Made by a program: the position numbers and the translations under genes
Notes under the pieces: model-generated
What the model was told of the DNA's origin: nothing
Seen by the model: the letters and a program-made list of their open reading frames with translations, nothing else
Databases searched by the model: none
In this document: positions 6,996 to 15,654 of the stretch, in pieces
Position numbering within the stretch: position 1 is the first letter of the stretch
Layout: each line of letters opens with the position of its first letter
Origin: GCA-1730015 sp964583825
Lineage (GTDB): Bacteria; Pseudomonadota; Gammaproteobacteria; Granulosicoccales; Granulosicoccaceae
DNA: 25,784 bases
Direction: 5' to 3'
Assembly (NCBI GenBank): GCA_964583825.1
Contig: CAZOXM010000071.1
Coordinates: 1-25,784 of the forward strand

Positions 6996-8141
6996 TCACC
7001 GTACCCTTGTGGTCAGCGCAAGCAATCCGAGTGCAAATACACACAACCAGGCCATTAGCCAGTAGAGTTCTGCGCCCATCACATCGTAAAAACGACCGGC
7101 AATGAAGGTGGCTGCTGCCAGCGCAGCCGTGGTGAAGATCGCGGCCAGCCCCTGCCCCCGCGCGGCGTCAGCCTCGCCGACACGTCGGGCGATAAACGTC
7201 GCGGTTGCAAGGTAGGTCAGCCCGAATGTGGCGGCATGCAGCAACTGGGCGATATAGACAACGGGCAACGGCGGTGCAGTCGCCAGCAGCCCCCAGCGCA
7301 CGACGCCCAGGGCGGCAGCGACCAGTAAACAGGCTCGCGCTGACCACTGATGCGTCAGCGATTTAAACCGCCACATGAGCCATACCTCGGCCACGACGCC
7401 AATTGCGATCAGCAGGCTGCCGGTGGTTTCGGAAAGCCCGTGCTCAGTCCACAGCAATATGCCAAAGGTGTAGACCACCGCATGTGAGGCCTGAATAAGC
7501 GCGGCTGCGATGATCGTCAGTACCACCAAAGGGCTGCGCAGGGCTGATCCGCTGCCGGCGGAGCCAGCATCGCGTTGTGGTGCCAACCGAGGCGATTCCC
7601 CACCCGGCAGTGCGGTGGAAAGCCACAGGCGAACTGCATTGCCAAGCAGCACCACCGGCACAAAGGCGACCATACCGAGTTTTTCGTAAACGACACCACT
7701 CACTGCGACGGCGATGATAAATCCAATTGAGCCAAACACTCTGACGCGGGCAAAATCGCTGCTGCGGCGGGTCGTTACACTGAGCGCCTCGGCATCAGTC
7801 ACCGGCACCATCGCATGCATTAAAATGCCACTCAGGCTCCACACCACCAGAATCAGCCACGGCCCGGACGGAACGAACAAGACCATCTGCAACAATAGAA
7901 TAAGCACATTGCAGACTATAATCGCAGTCCGTCGCTGGGTAAGTCCGTCCGCCCAGCGGCCAATAAAGACTGTGGTAAAAACCATTAGCACAGACGGTGC
8001 AGCGGCAATAATGCCGATGGTCGTCGTATCGATGCCGAGACTGTCGAGCCATACTGCAAAGAACGGCGCCACGGTGCCAATCGATGCAAACAGCGCGGCG
8101 TAGTATAAAGACAGACGCGACTCCGGACTGAATCGACTCAT
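6996..8141 (-). CDS. MFS transporter, PPP/HcaT-like
   Basis: A 381-residue, probably 12-helix inner-membrane transporter. It opens with MSRFSPESRLSLYYAALFAS and then TVAPFFAVWLDSLGI, followed by a cytoplasmic IGRWADGLTQRR loop. These features match the MFS_1-like group that includes the 3-phenylpropionate transporter HcaT and nucleoside-type carriers. The SDFARVRVFGSIGFI segment is also typical of that group. I chose ATG 8141, with GAAGGG ten bases upstream; an in-frame extension to 8210 adds 23 polar residues unlike the family. The start overlaps by four bases (ATGA) the end of a doubtful small ORF. The substrate is unknown. Confidence 0.82.
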   Translation of the reverse strand: MSRFSPESRLSLYYAALFASIGTVAPFFAVWLDSLGIDTTTIGIIAAAPSVLMVFTTVFIGRWADGLTQRRTAIIVCNVLILLLQMVLFVPSGPWLILVVWSLSGILMHAMVPVTDAEALSVTTRRSSDFARVRVFGSIGFIIAVAVSGVVYEKLGMVAFVPVVLLGNAVRLWLSTALPGGESPRLAPQRDAGSAGSGSALRSPLVVLTIIAAALIQASHAVVYTFGILLWTEHGLSETTGSLLIAIGVVAEVWLMWRFKSLTHQWSARACLLVAAALGVVRWGLLATAPPLPVVYIAQLLHAATFGLTYLATATFIARRVGEADAARGQGLAAIFTTAALAAATFIAGRFYDVMGAELYWLMAWLCVFALGLLALTTRVR

Positions 8142-8521
8142 CTTCGACCAGCCCTTCGCATGGCTGCTTTCACCGCTGTCAGCATGCGCACGCCTGCCGG
8201 GTAATGCCATTCATTCGTTTTTATTCCCAGCCCGTCAAGTTCGCCACAGCAGGCGCAAAGTCTGCGATTGTGATCCAACGATGCACTAAATGCATGCCCC
8301 GTTTTCAAACAGCGGGGTATGAAAACGTTTTGTGCAAGAGTCTGAGCAGGCAAATTCTTACCCGCAAGCACAGTCGTATGGGTTTTCAATGACCAACATA
8401 GGAGAGGATTTATTGCCCACGGCAGTGGCGCAACCGTTTCGCTATCACCCGGTTGGTTTAAAAGAAAAGACGCATCGCCAGTCGACGCTGCCTGAAAGAA
8501 GGTTGATAATTTGGTCATCAT
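8138..8521 (-). CDS. Doubtful small ORF coupled to the MFS gene
   Basis: I do not recognise this frame of about 127 codons. Its stop overlaps the MFS start as ATGA, the usual sign of translational coupling. The C-terminal third contains a cysteine cluster (LCACCGEL) and a basic tail. Against it: the start is unclear (ATG 8521 or 8518, or GTG 8551 inside the divergent phosphatase gene), no good ribosome site is visible, and the first half has no recognisable features. Otherwise the stretch 8142–8538 holds only a LacI-like palindrome and, presumably, the phosphatase promoter. Confidence 0.25.
   Translation of the reverse strand: MMTKLSTFFQAASTGDASFLLNQPGDSETVAPLPWAINPLLCWSLKTHTTVLAGKNLPAQTLAQNVFIPRCLKTGHAFSASLDHNRRLCACCGELDGLGIKTNEWHYPAGVRMLTAVKAAMRRAGRR
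8320..8333. promoter_or_regulatory. LacI/GalR-type operator-like palindrome
   Basis: TGAAAACGTTTTGT has a perfect 10-bp core AAAACGTTTT with the central CG typical of LacI/GalR operators. GTTTTCA at 8301–8307 is also complementary to TGAAAAC at 8320–8326. No LacI-family gene is in the window, so a regulator encoded elsewhere would have to act here, on the phosphatase at 8539 or on the minus-strand genes. Confidence 0.3.
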
Positions 8522-8538
8522 CGAACTGACATTGCTCA

Positions 8539-9228
8539 ATGAACAAACCACTCACGCTTTATCTGGTCAGACATGCAGAATCGCACAACAATGCACGGCC
8601 GGAATCACAACGGGTCAGCGACCCTGCACTGACAGAACTTGGCCTGCATCAGGCCGCAAAACTCGGGGATCGACTGTCGCGGGAGGTGCGCGAAAGCGAG
8701 CAGCCATCCGTGATTTTATGCAGCCCTTTTCTTCGCACGCTGCAAACCATACAGCCCACCGCGCAGCGCGTCACCAGCCAGCCTACTGTGCGAACAAATT
8801 TGTTCGAGGCAGGTGGCTGTTATGAAGGACATATGCCCGGGGATCGCCAGGCCAGCCCCGGCCTGTCACGCGCCGCCATGGAGACACAGTTTCCGGGCTT
8901 TATCCTGCCGCCGGATGTTGACCACAATGGCTGGTACACACTGGACGGTTTCGAGGACTGCGCTGCCGCCTCAGCGCGCGCGAAGCAACTGACAACGCAA
9001 CTGATCGATGAATTCTACGGCACACACGCCACGGTACACTGCATGATCCACGGCGATCTGATCCGGTTGTTGCTCAGCCACTTTTGTACGGGTAACGCGA
9101 CACTGTCAGACACCAATGTCTCCAATACCAGTGTCACCTGTCTCAGGTTCGAGAACCGCAACCAACCACCCGAGGTGCTGCTGCACGACGATGCCAGCCA
9201 TTTGGATGCGGCAGAAATTTCCCACTGA
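8539..9228 (+). CDS. Histidine phosphatase family protein (phosphoglycerate-mutase-like)
   Basis: A 229-residue cytoplasmic phosphoesterase. YLVRHAESHNN carries the RHG-type motif (here RHAE), with the phospho-accepting histidine near residue 12. CSPFLRTLQT gives the second conserved arginine region, and MIHGDLIRLL holds the second catalytic histidine. Length and spacing fit the broad phosphatase branch, not the large glycolytic mutase. The substrate could be a sugar phosphate or another small phosphomonoester. It stands alone on the plus strand between two minus-strand units, so it is probably transcribed from its own promoter in 8142–8538. Confidence 0.87.
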   Translation: MNKPLTLYLVRHAESHNNARPESQRVSDPALTELGLHQAAKLGDRLSREVRESEQPSVILCSPFLRTLQTIQPTAQRVTSQPTVRTNLFEAGGCYEGHMPGDRQASPGLSRAAMETQFPGFILPPDVDHNGWYTLDGFEDCAAASARAKQLTTQLIDEFYGTHATVHCMIHGDLIRLLLSHFCTGNATLSDTNVSNTSVTCLRFENRNQPPEVLLHDDASHLDAAEISH

Positions 9229-9333
9229 ATCTGTCACTGACAACGGGATGCCGGCTGTTGCTGACCCGGAGCACATCGGCATCGCGGGCGCAAAAGTGCA
9301 GCACACACCGGGTGCCTTTTATTCGAGTAACAA

Positions 9334-10158
<825 letters not shown>

Positions 10159-10168
10159 GCCGTCCTAC

Positions 10169-11491
10169 CTATACAGAGTTTCTGCGGTATAGATTGTCGA
10201 GATACACAGCCACCACCAGCACACCACCGACCACCATCTGCTGAATTGCTGAATCGAAGCCGATCAGTACCATGCCTGATTGCAGGGACTGCATCACCAG
10301 CGCCCCGAGGATGGCACCGTAGATCGTGCCGATACCACCGGCGAAGGAAGTGCCTCCGATGACAGCGGCGGCAATCACGTAAAGTTCATCAAACTGCCCG
10401 AGTGCCAGTGTTGCGGACTTCAGTCGGGCGCTCGCAATGACGGCAGCGATTCCGGTCAGCGCCCCCATCAGCGCGAAGATCATCATGGTCATGCGTTTTG
10501 TGTTGATACCGGCGAGTTCAGCGGCTTCAGGATTGCCGCCAATGGCAAAAACATAGCGACCGAAGCGCGTGCGTGTCGCGACAAACGTCATGACCACGCC
10601 AACCGCCAGTGCGATCAGGATTGGAAACGCAAAACCGTGGGAGATAAACAGGCCGCCTTCAGGCACTTCCATGTTATTGGCCGCTGCATAACGTCTGACA
10701 ATGCCTTTCGGCCACGGATAGGCATTCATGACCATCACCGCACCAATCACGATGCCACAGCCAACCATGCCAATTAACCACTCCGCCCACATCGGACGAG
10801 TTGGAAAGTTGAAGCGCTTACGCTGACTGCGACCGCTGACCAACAGAAAAATGATACCCAGACAAACGATTATCCCGAGTATCCAGGAGCCGGTTGCGCC
10901 AATGGTGCCATACGGACCACCGCCGATCAGGGCAAAGGTCTGATCGACCGGTGCAATAGTTTCACCGCGCGCCACCAGATAAGACGAACCGCGCCACACC
11001 AGCAAACCACCGAGCGTCACGATAAAAGCGGGGATATCGAGGTAGGCGATCAGGAAACCCTGAAATGCACCGACCATGGTGCCAAACAGGATGCCGACAA
11101 TCACGGTGATTACCCAGATCATCGGGTGTCCAAGCCCAAGGTACTGAGGCAGTACCCACACCTGCATCACACCCATAATCATCGCAGTAAATCCAAGTAG
11201 CGATCCGACCGACAGATCAATATGTCGCGTCACAATAACCAACACCATGCCGGTCGCCATCACCGCGATGGATGATGTCTGAACCGACAGATTCCACAGG
11301 TTGCGCGGTGTTAAAAATGCACCAAAACCATTAACGAAATGACCGTAAAAATGAAAGCCGAGCCAGATCAGGATCAGTGCGCCGATCATACCCAGCAGAC
11401 GGGTGTCAACCTCGGTTGCACGAAGGAAGCGCACAAACGCGCTCTCCCTGTACTCCGTCGTTGAAGCAGAAGATGAAGATTCAGAAGACAT
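10169..11491 (-). CDS. xylH: Sugar ABC transporter permease, XylH-like
   Basis: An inner-membrane permease of 440 residues, with the hallmark VIVTRHIDLSVGSLLGF of the ribose/xylose permease family, and YLDIPAFIVTLGGLLVWRG further on. AIGGNPEAAELAGINTKR is the cytoplasmic coupling loop, and VIGGTSFAGGIGTIYGAILGAL closes the conserved region. Its length and the insert between helices are closer to XylH than to the shorter RbsC. The N-terminal 25 residues are Ser/Thr/Glu-rich and probably cytoplasmic. Sugar specificity (xylose, fructose or similar) cannot be settled from the permease. Confidence 0.85.
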   Translation of the reverse strand: MSSESSSSASTTEYRESAFVRFLRATEVDTRLLGMIGALILIWLGFHFYGHFVNGFGAFLTPRNLWNLSVQTSSIAVMATGMVLVIVTRHIDLSVGSLLGFTAMIMGVMQVWVLPQYLGLGHPMIWVITVIVGILFGTMVGAFQGFLIAYLDIPAFIVTLGGLLVWRGSSYLVARGETIAPVDQTFALIGGGPYGTIGATGSWILGIIVCLGIIFLLVSGRSQRKRFNFPTRPMWAEWLIGMVGCGIVIGAVMVMNAYPWPKGIVRRYAAANNMEVPEGGLFISHGFAFPILIALAVGVVMTFVATRTRFGRYVFAIGGNPEAAELAGINTKRMTMMIFALMGALTGIAAVIASARLKSATLALGQFDELYVIAAAVIGGTSFAGGIGTIYGAILGALVMQSLQSGMVLIGFDSAIQQMVVGGVLVVAVYLDNLYRRNSV

Positions 11492-11562
11492 TATCGTTCC
11501 AGTGTTCGCAACCGCACCGGGAATAGGCCACAGACATCCAGTAGTGTCCGTGCGTATTGGGA

Positions 11563-11588
11563 GCTGCCGCAGTACGCACTGCGGCAGC
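11563..11588 (-). promoter_or_regulatory. Intercistronic stem-loop between xylF-like and xylH-like genes
   Basis: GCTGCCGCAGT (11563–11573) and ACTGCGGCAGC (11578–11588) form a perfect 11-bp stem with a 4-base loop, 27 bases past the binding-protein stop in the direction of transcription. No T-tract follows. An alternative pairing also exists: TGCGTA (11551–11556) is complementary to TACGCA (11573–11578), which covers the loop. It is most likely a decay barrier or attenuator that favours binding protein over permease. Confidence 0.6.
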
Positions 11589-11615
11589 AGTTACTACAGG
11601 TGATTTAGGCGACTG

Positions 11616-12659
11616 TTAGCAGCCGGCAACACCGTCCATTGCGCCTTCACAGGCTTTGGCTTTTTCGATCCAGCCGGCATCGATTACAGCACCGATGTTG
11701 GCTTTGGTGATCGGCGTGGGCTCAAGCAGAATGGAAGTCACTTCCACGCCGCGCTTACCACCGGAGAATGGTGCGGTACCGGGAACATCAGTCATCGCCT
11801 TACCTTCCGCGAGCATCAGCGCCGCTTCCGCCGCTACCTTACCCAGCGCGCGAGAGTCTTTCCATACTGATACCAGCTGCGTGCCCCGAGCAACGCGGTT
11901 GATTGCGGCGAGGTCACCGTCCTGCCCTGTCACAGGGACATTACCCGCCATGCCCTGTGCTTCGAGCGCTGCGACAACACCACCGGCCATGCCGTCATTC
12001 TGTGAGACAACAGCATCGACGTTGTTGTTTTGCGAGGTCAGGCACTGCTCCATATTCTTCTGGGCATTTTCCGGCTTCCAGCCATCGGTAAACGTTTCGC
12101 AAACGTTTTTGATTTTACCGGCTTCGATGTTTGGACCAAGCACCTCCATAATACCTTCGAACAGGAAGGTGGCATTGGGGTCGCCCTGATCGCCTTTAAT
12201 AAACGCGAAGTTACCTTCGGTTTTTCCGCCTTCGTTTTCAAGCATGGTTTTCGCCATCAGACGACCAACGCCGACGTTGTCGAAGGTCACGTAAAGCGAA
12301 TCTGGATGCTCAATCTGTACGTCATAGGCAATCATGGGAATGCCTTCGGCAGAAGCCTGTTCAACCGCAGGCAGAATCGCCTCGGAGTCGAAAGGTACGA
12401 TCATCAGCACATCGGCGCCCTGCGAGATCAGGGATTCGACGTCTGTCAGCTGCTTGCCCGCAGAACCCTGCGCATCGGCGGAGATATACTTGTGGCCAGC
12501 GTCCTCTACGATCTTCTTGATCACCGCTTCGTCGCGCTTCCAGCGCTCTTCCTGAAACACCTTCCACGATACGCCGATAATTTTTTCCTGCGCCATCGCG
12601 GGTGCAGAAACAGCCGTTACCAATGCGGCGGCTGCCAACGCGGTAAGAGTCTTTTTCAT
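11616..12659 (-). CDS. xylF: Sugar ABC transporter substrate-binding protein, XylF-like
   Basis: A periplasmic sugar-binding protein of 347 residues. The ATG at 12659 follows GAGGA and starts a signal peptide, MKKTLTALAAAALVTAVSAP, cleaved after AMA. The mature chain starts EKIIGVSWK. GADVLMIVPFDSEAILPAVE, then VTFDNVGVGRLMA, and near the end LLEPTPITKANI follow the pattern of D-xylose-binding XylF proteins; a GQDGDLAAINRVARGTQ block lines the ligand cleft. The frame continues to 12773, but that part runs through the promoter region and is not coding. It is divergent from the ROK repressor gene, the expected arrangement for a pentose operon. Specificity for xylose is likely but not proven. 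Confidence 0.87.
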   Translation of the reverse strand: MKKTLTALAAAALVTAVSAPAMAQEKIIGVSWKVFQEERWKRDEAVIKKIVEDAGHKYISADAQGSAGKQLTDVESLISQGADVLMIVPFDSEAILPAVEQASAEGIPMIAYDVQIEHPDSLYVTFDNVGVGRLMAKTMLENEGGKTEGNFAFIKGDQGDPNATFLFEGIMEVLGPNIEAGKIKNVCETFTDGWKPENAQKNMEQCLTSQNNNVDAVVSQNDGMAGGVVAALEAQGMAGNVPVTGQDGDLAAINRVARGTQLVSVWKDSRALGKVAAEAALMLAEGKAMTDVPGTAPFSGGKRGVEVTSILLEPTPITKANIGAVIDAGWIEKAKACEGAMDGVAGC

Positions 12660-12777
12660 GTTGAAACATATCCTCGTCATTAGAATGTTAGCGACAGCGA
12701 CCTCGCCGGACTGGCAGGCGACTGCTCTCGACTGGTACGAACCCGGGAGCGCAGACAATGTCGACTGCGCCACCTAT

Positions 12778-12800
12778 TATTTTTTAGGCTCAAAAAAATA
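12778..12800. promoter_or_regulatory. Probable ROK-repressor operator
   Basis: TATTTTTT (12778–12785) and AAAAAATA (12793–12800) form a perfect inverted repeat with a 7-base spacer. The A/T-rich arms with a GC-containing centre resemble operators of the ROK repressors Mlc, NagC and XylR. It covers the end of the -10 and the start point of the xylF promoter and lies 38 bases ahead of the ROK start codon, so one site could control both. Confidence 0.6.
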
Positions 12801-12826
12801 GTGATTCTTTCTGCAAGATGTGTCAA
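12798..12826 (-). promoter_or_regulatory. xylF-like operon promoter
   Basis: On the minus strand a perfect TTGACA -35 (12826–12821) is followed after 17 bases by CACTAT (12803–12798), a modest -10. Transcription would start near 12791, inside the palindrome, giving a leader of about 130 bases. Confidence 0.55.
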
Positions 12827-12837
12827 GTTATTTTTCC

Positions 12838-14106
12838 ATGGCAACTATCACCAAATCCGACGAGCTTCGACTGTACAACCGCAGTCGCATCCTTACTTGT
12901 CTGCGCAATCACGGAAAATTGTCGCGTACCAGTATCAGCGAGCACACCGGATTGAGCAGCGCCACCGTCACCCAGGTCACCGCCGATCTGATCAGTGACA
13001 ACATCATCGAAAGGATCGAACCTCCGGCAAATTCGAACGCACCCGCAGAGCTAAACACCAGACGAGGCCGCCCACAGGTACTGCTCAATCTGCGGGCGGA
13101 CGCCGCAACCAGCGCAGTATTCACACTGACGCTGAATCACCTCGAACTCACGCTATTCAATTACCGGGGCGAGGTTATGTACACACGCAATAAACCACTC
13201 GTCACCGCAACGATCACAAAGACGACGCTGCGAAACCATCTGACCAGACTGCTCGACAAGGGACTATCAGCACTGACGCACTGTCAGCAAACCCTGAAAC
13301 ACATCGCGGTGGTGTATCAGGGCACCGTCAGCAGCGACCACAATCGGCTGCTAAGGTCACCGATTACCGAACTACGCGATGTGGATCTGGCGAGCGTGTT
13401 GCAGCACCGCTATGGCGTGAGCGTGGCAGTACTTAACGACAGCAAAATGATCGCCAGTGCGCTGTATCACCAGCGACAAGGCACAGATGCCACCGATAGA
13501 AATTTTGCCGCCATTCTTCTTTCCTACGGTATTGGGCTCGGCATGTTTCACGGAGGCGCCCTGCTAAGCGGCTCAAGTTCCTCAGGCACCGAGTTCGGTC
13601 ATATGTTATTGCAGGCAGATGGTGCGTTGTGTCGCTGCGGGCGTTACGGTTGCATCGAAGCCTACGCCTCCGACTATGCAATCTGGCGGCGAGCGCACAA
13701 GCAACACGAACATACGGTGCCGGCCGATACCATTTGCGCCGATGACTTTGCGCAACTGGTACGCGCCGCCGAAACCCGTAACGGCCCGGAGCGCCGCGCG
13801 TTTACCGAAGCCGGCGCCGCGATTGGTCTGGGACTGACCAACCTGTTTGCACTGCTCGATCCATTTCCTGTGGTGCTGGTCGGCACATCGAGTGCTGCCT
13901 TCCGGCTGATGGAAGCATCACTTAAACGCAACCTGCGGCACTTCGAACCGGAGGAGAGCAATGATCTGATTACCGTTTATGATCAGCAATCGGAAAGCAG
14001 CCTGATTCTGCTCGGCGCCTCTCGACGCGCACTGGAACATATCGATGTGGAAGTGTTCGGCTTCGGCGAACGCCACGAACCTGCCCGCGACATTCACTCG
14101 GTTTAA
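12838..14106 (+). CDS. ROK-family transcriptional regulator (XylR/NagC-type repressor)
   Basis: A sugar-responsive repressor of 422 residues. The N-terminal winged helix (LTCLRNHGKLSRTSISEHTG and SSATVTQVTADLI) binds DNA. The C-terminal ROK domain has a GIGLGMFHGGALLSG sugar/phosphate loop, TEFGHMLL, and the zinc motif LCRCGRYGCIEAYAS with three cysteines plus the His of EFGH. I preferred ATG 12838 over GTG 12820, because the latter overlaps the -35 box of the divergent operon. It most likely represses the xylF-like operon, and possibly itself, through the palindrome at 12778–12800. The next gene begins 18 bases downstream, so the di-haem protein may be co-transcribed. Confidence 0.88.
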   Translation: MATITKSDELRLYNRSRILTCLRNHGKLSRTSISEHTGLSSATVTQVTADLISDNIIERIEPPANSNAPAELNTRRGRPQVLLNLRADAATSAVFTLTLNHLELTLFNYRGEVMYTRNKPLVTATITKTTLRNHLTRLLDKGLSALTHCQQTLKHIAVVYQGTVSSDHNRLLRSPITELRDVDLASVLQHRYGVSVAVLNDSKMIASALYHQRQGTDATDRNFAAILLSYGIGLGMFHGGALLSGSSSSGTEFGHMLLQADGALCRCGRYGCIEAYASDYAIWRRAHKQHEHTVPADTICADDFAQLVRAAETRNGPERRAFTEAGAAIGLGLTNLFALLDPFPVVLVGTSSAAFRLMEASLKRNLRHFEPEESNDLITVYDQQSESSLILLGASRRALEHIDVEVFGFGERHEPARDIHSV

Positions 14107-14124
14107 CACGGTGTTGAAACACGC

Positions 14125-15654
14125 ATGACAGTACCATCCTTCACATTCCCAGCCCGCACCTGGCGCAACGGCCTGCTAACGCTGGCCGTGCTGGCTCTCT
14201 CTGGCACCGCTTTCACCCATGCCGCGGAAGGGAACCCGCCGTGGGACGGCCGCGCCATTCAGCAGCATGTCGATCAACAGACTTACCGCGGCAGGCTCAA
14301 CGCTGCACAACTCAAACAACTGGTCGAACACGGTAATCAATTGTTCTCCGCGCGCTTTACCACGGCCGACGGCGTCGGCAGACCGATGTCGACACAGGCG
14401 ATTATTCCCACTAAACGAAAACGACCACCGCGCCACCAGTTTTCACGCACCGCAGGTCTCGACGCCAATGCCTGTGCCAGCTGTCACAACCAGCCGTTGG
14501 TCGGCGGCGCGGGAGACTTTTCTGTGAATGTTTTTGTCTCTGAAGGCTTTCAGAACACCGACTTCGACAATGTCGACCCGCAGTTCTCCAATGAGCGCAA
14601 CACCAATCATCTGTTCGGTGCCGGACTGGTCGAACTGCTGGCCAGGGAAATGACCGCCGACCTGCAGCAGCTTCGCGCCGAAGCGTTGCGCAAGGCACGC
14701 GCTACCGGCCGTGAAGTCAACATTGCACTTACGACCAAAGACGTTAACTTCGGGCAGCTGACCGCACACCCGGATGGCACCGTTAACCCGGTCGGAATCG
14801 AAGGGGTGGATCACGACCTGGTGATCAGACCGTTCAGTCAGAAAGGCGTGATCAATTCACTGCGACAGTTTACGATCAACGCGCTGAACCATCACCACGG
14901 CATACTCGCGGATGAACGCTACGGGGCGCGCTGGACCGGCGAGTCAGACTTCGATGAAGACGGCCATGAAGCAGAAGCACAGCCCGGTGATATCAGTGCG
15001 CTGGTCGCATGGCAGGCAACGCGACCACCACCGACGCGGCGCAACATCGACAACCCGACATGGCAGCAGGCCGCTGCACGTGGCGAGGTACGCTTTGACG
15101 AGATAGGCTGCAACCGCTGCCACCGGCCTCAGCTGCCGTTGCGATCGCTGATGTTTGACGACCCGGGGCCGGTTGATTTTGCCGGTACCCGTCGCGCCGG
15201 TGAAGATGACGACGGTGCTGTGTATGACTTGAACTTATACGCATGGGCGCAGCAACTGCCACGCAACGCCGAGGGGCATGTACTGGTCCCGCTGTTCGGC
15301 GACCTGAAGCGTCACAAAATCGCAGATCAGGAGGTATCTCACCTCGGTAACGAATTACTCTCGCAGCGATTTGTTGAGAGAGATGTGTTTATGACCACCG
15401 AACTCTGGGGTATTGCCTCGACGGACCCTTACGGTCATCGGGGTGACCTCAGCACGCTGCACGAAGTGATCACCGCACATGGTGGTGATGCAAGAACAGT
15501 GAGAGACCGGTATCTGTCATTAACATCCACAGAACAGCAGTACATCATCGCCTATTTATCCACCCTGGTAATCGATCCGCGATCGGTCACTGATGACGAT
15601 CAAATGGCACAGATCACCGGCCAGCTGAATGAACGGCAGGTCAGCGCGCAGTGA
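14125..15654 (+). CDS. Secreted di-haem oxidoreductase (DHOR, PF06537/DUF1111 type)
   Basis: A periplasmic cytochrome-c-like protein, 509 residues. A signal peptide (WRNGLLTLAVLALSGTAFTH, cut near AAEG) precedes two c-type haem motifs, CASCH at residues 117–121 and CNRCH at 329–333. Both follow the pattern of the di-haem oxidoreductase family distantly related to MauG and cytochrome c peroxidase. C-terminal LKRHKIAD, MTTELWGIASTDPYGHRG and DLSTLHEVITAHGG blocks are also typical. Related proteins are found near imelysin-type iron-uptake genes in other bacteria, but none is seen here. The stop overlaps the next start by four bases (GTGA). The ribosome site is weak. The reaction catalysed is not known for this family. 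Confidence 0.85.
   Translation: MTVPSFTFPARTWRNGLLTLAVLALSGTAFTHAAEGNPPWDGRAIQQHVDQQTYRGRLNAAQLKQLVEHGNQLFSARFTTADGVGRPMSTQAIIPTKRKRPPRHQFSRTAGLDANACASCHNQPLVGGAGDFSVNVFVSEGFQNTDFDNVDPQFSNERNTNHLFGAGLVELLAREMTADLQQLRAEALRKARATGREVNIALTTKDVNFGQLTAHPDGTVNPVGIEGVDHDLVIRPFSQKGVINSLRQFTINALNHHHGILADERYGARWTGESDFDEDGHEAEAQPGDISALVAWQATRPPPTRRNIDNPTWQQAAARGEVRFDEIGCNRCHRPQLPLRSLMFDDPGPVDFAGTRRAGEDDDGAVYDLNLYAWAQQLPRNAEGHVLVPLFGDLKRHKIADQEVSHLGNELLSQRFVERDVFMTTELWGIASTDPYGHRGDLSTLHEVITAHGGDARTVRDRYLSLTSTEQQYIIAYLSTLVIDPRSVTDDDQMAQITGQLNERQVSAQ

Noticed and set aside
6832..7044. 70-codon minus-strand frame overlapping the MFS 3' end
   Set aside because: Overlaps the MFS coding end, lacks a ribosome site, and has no family features despite its cysteines.
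8332..8529. Plus-strand 65-codon frame ahead of the phosphatase
   Set aside because: TTG start and no recognisable motif; AGGAGAGG inside it is not followed by a longer convincing frame.
9229..9333. GCAC/GTGC stem before TTTTATT as a terminator for the phosphatase gene
   Set aside because: The stem is only about four pairs and would not be stable enough to call.
12660..12773. Upstream extension of the xylF-like frame
   Set aside because: It precedes a perfect signal peptide with its own GAGGA site and covers the mRNA leader.
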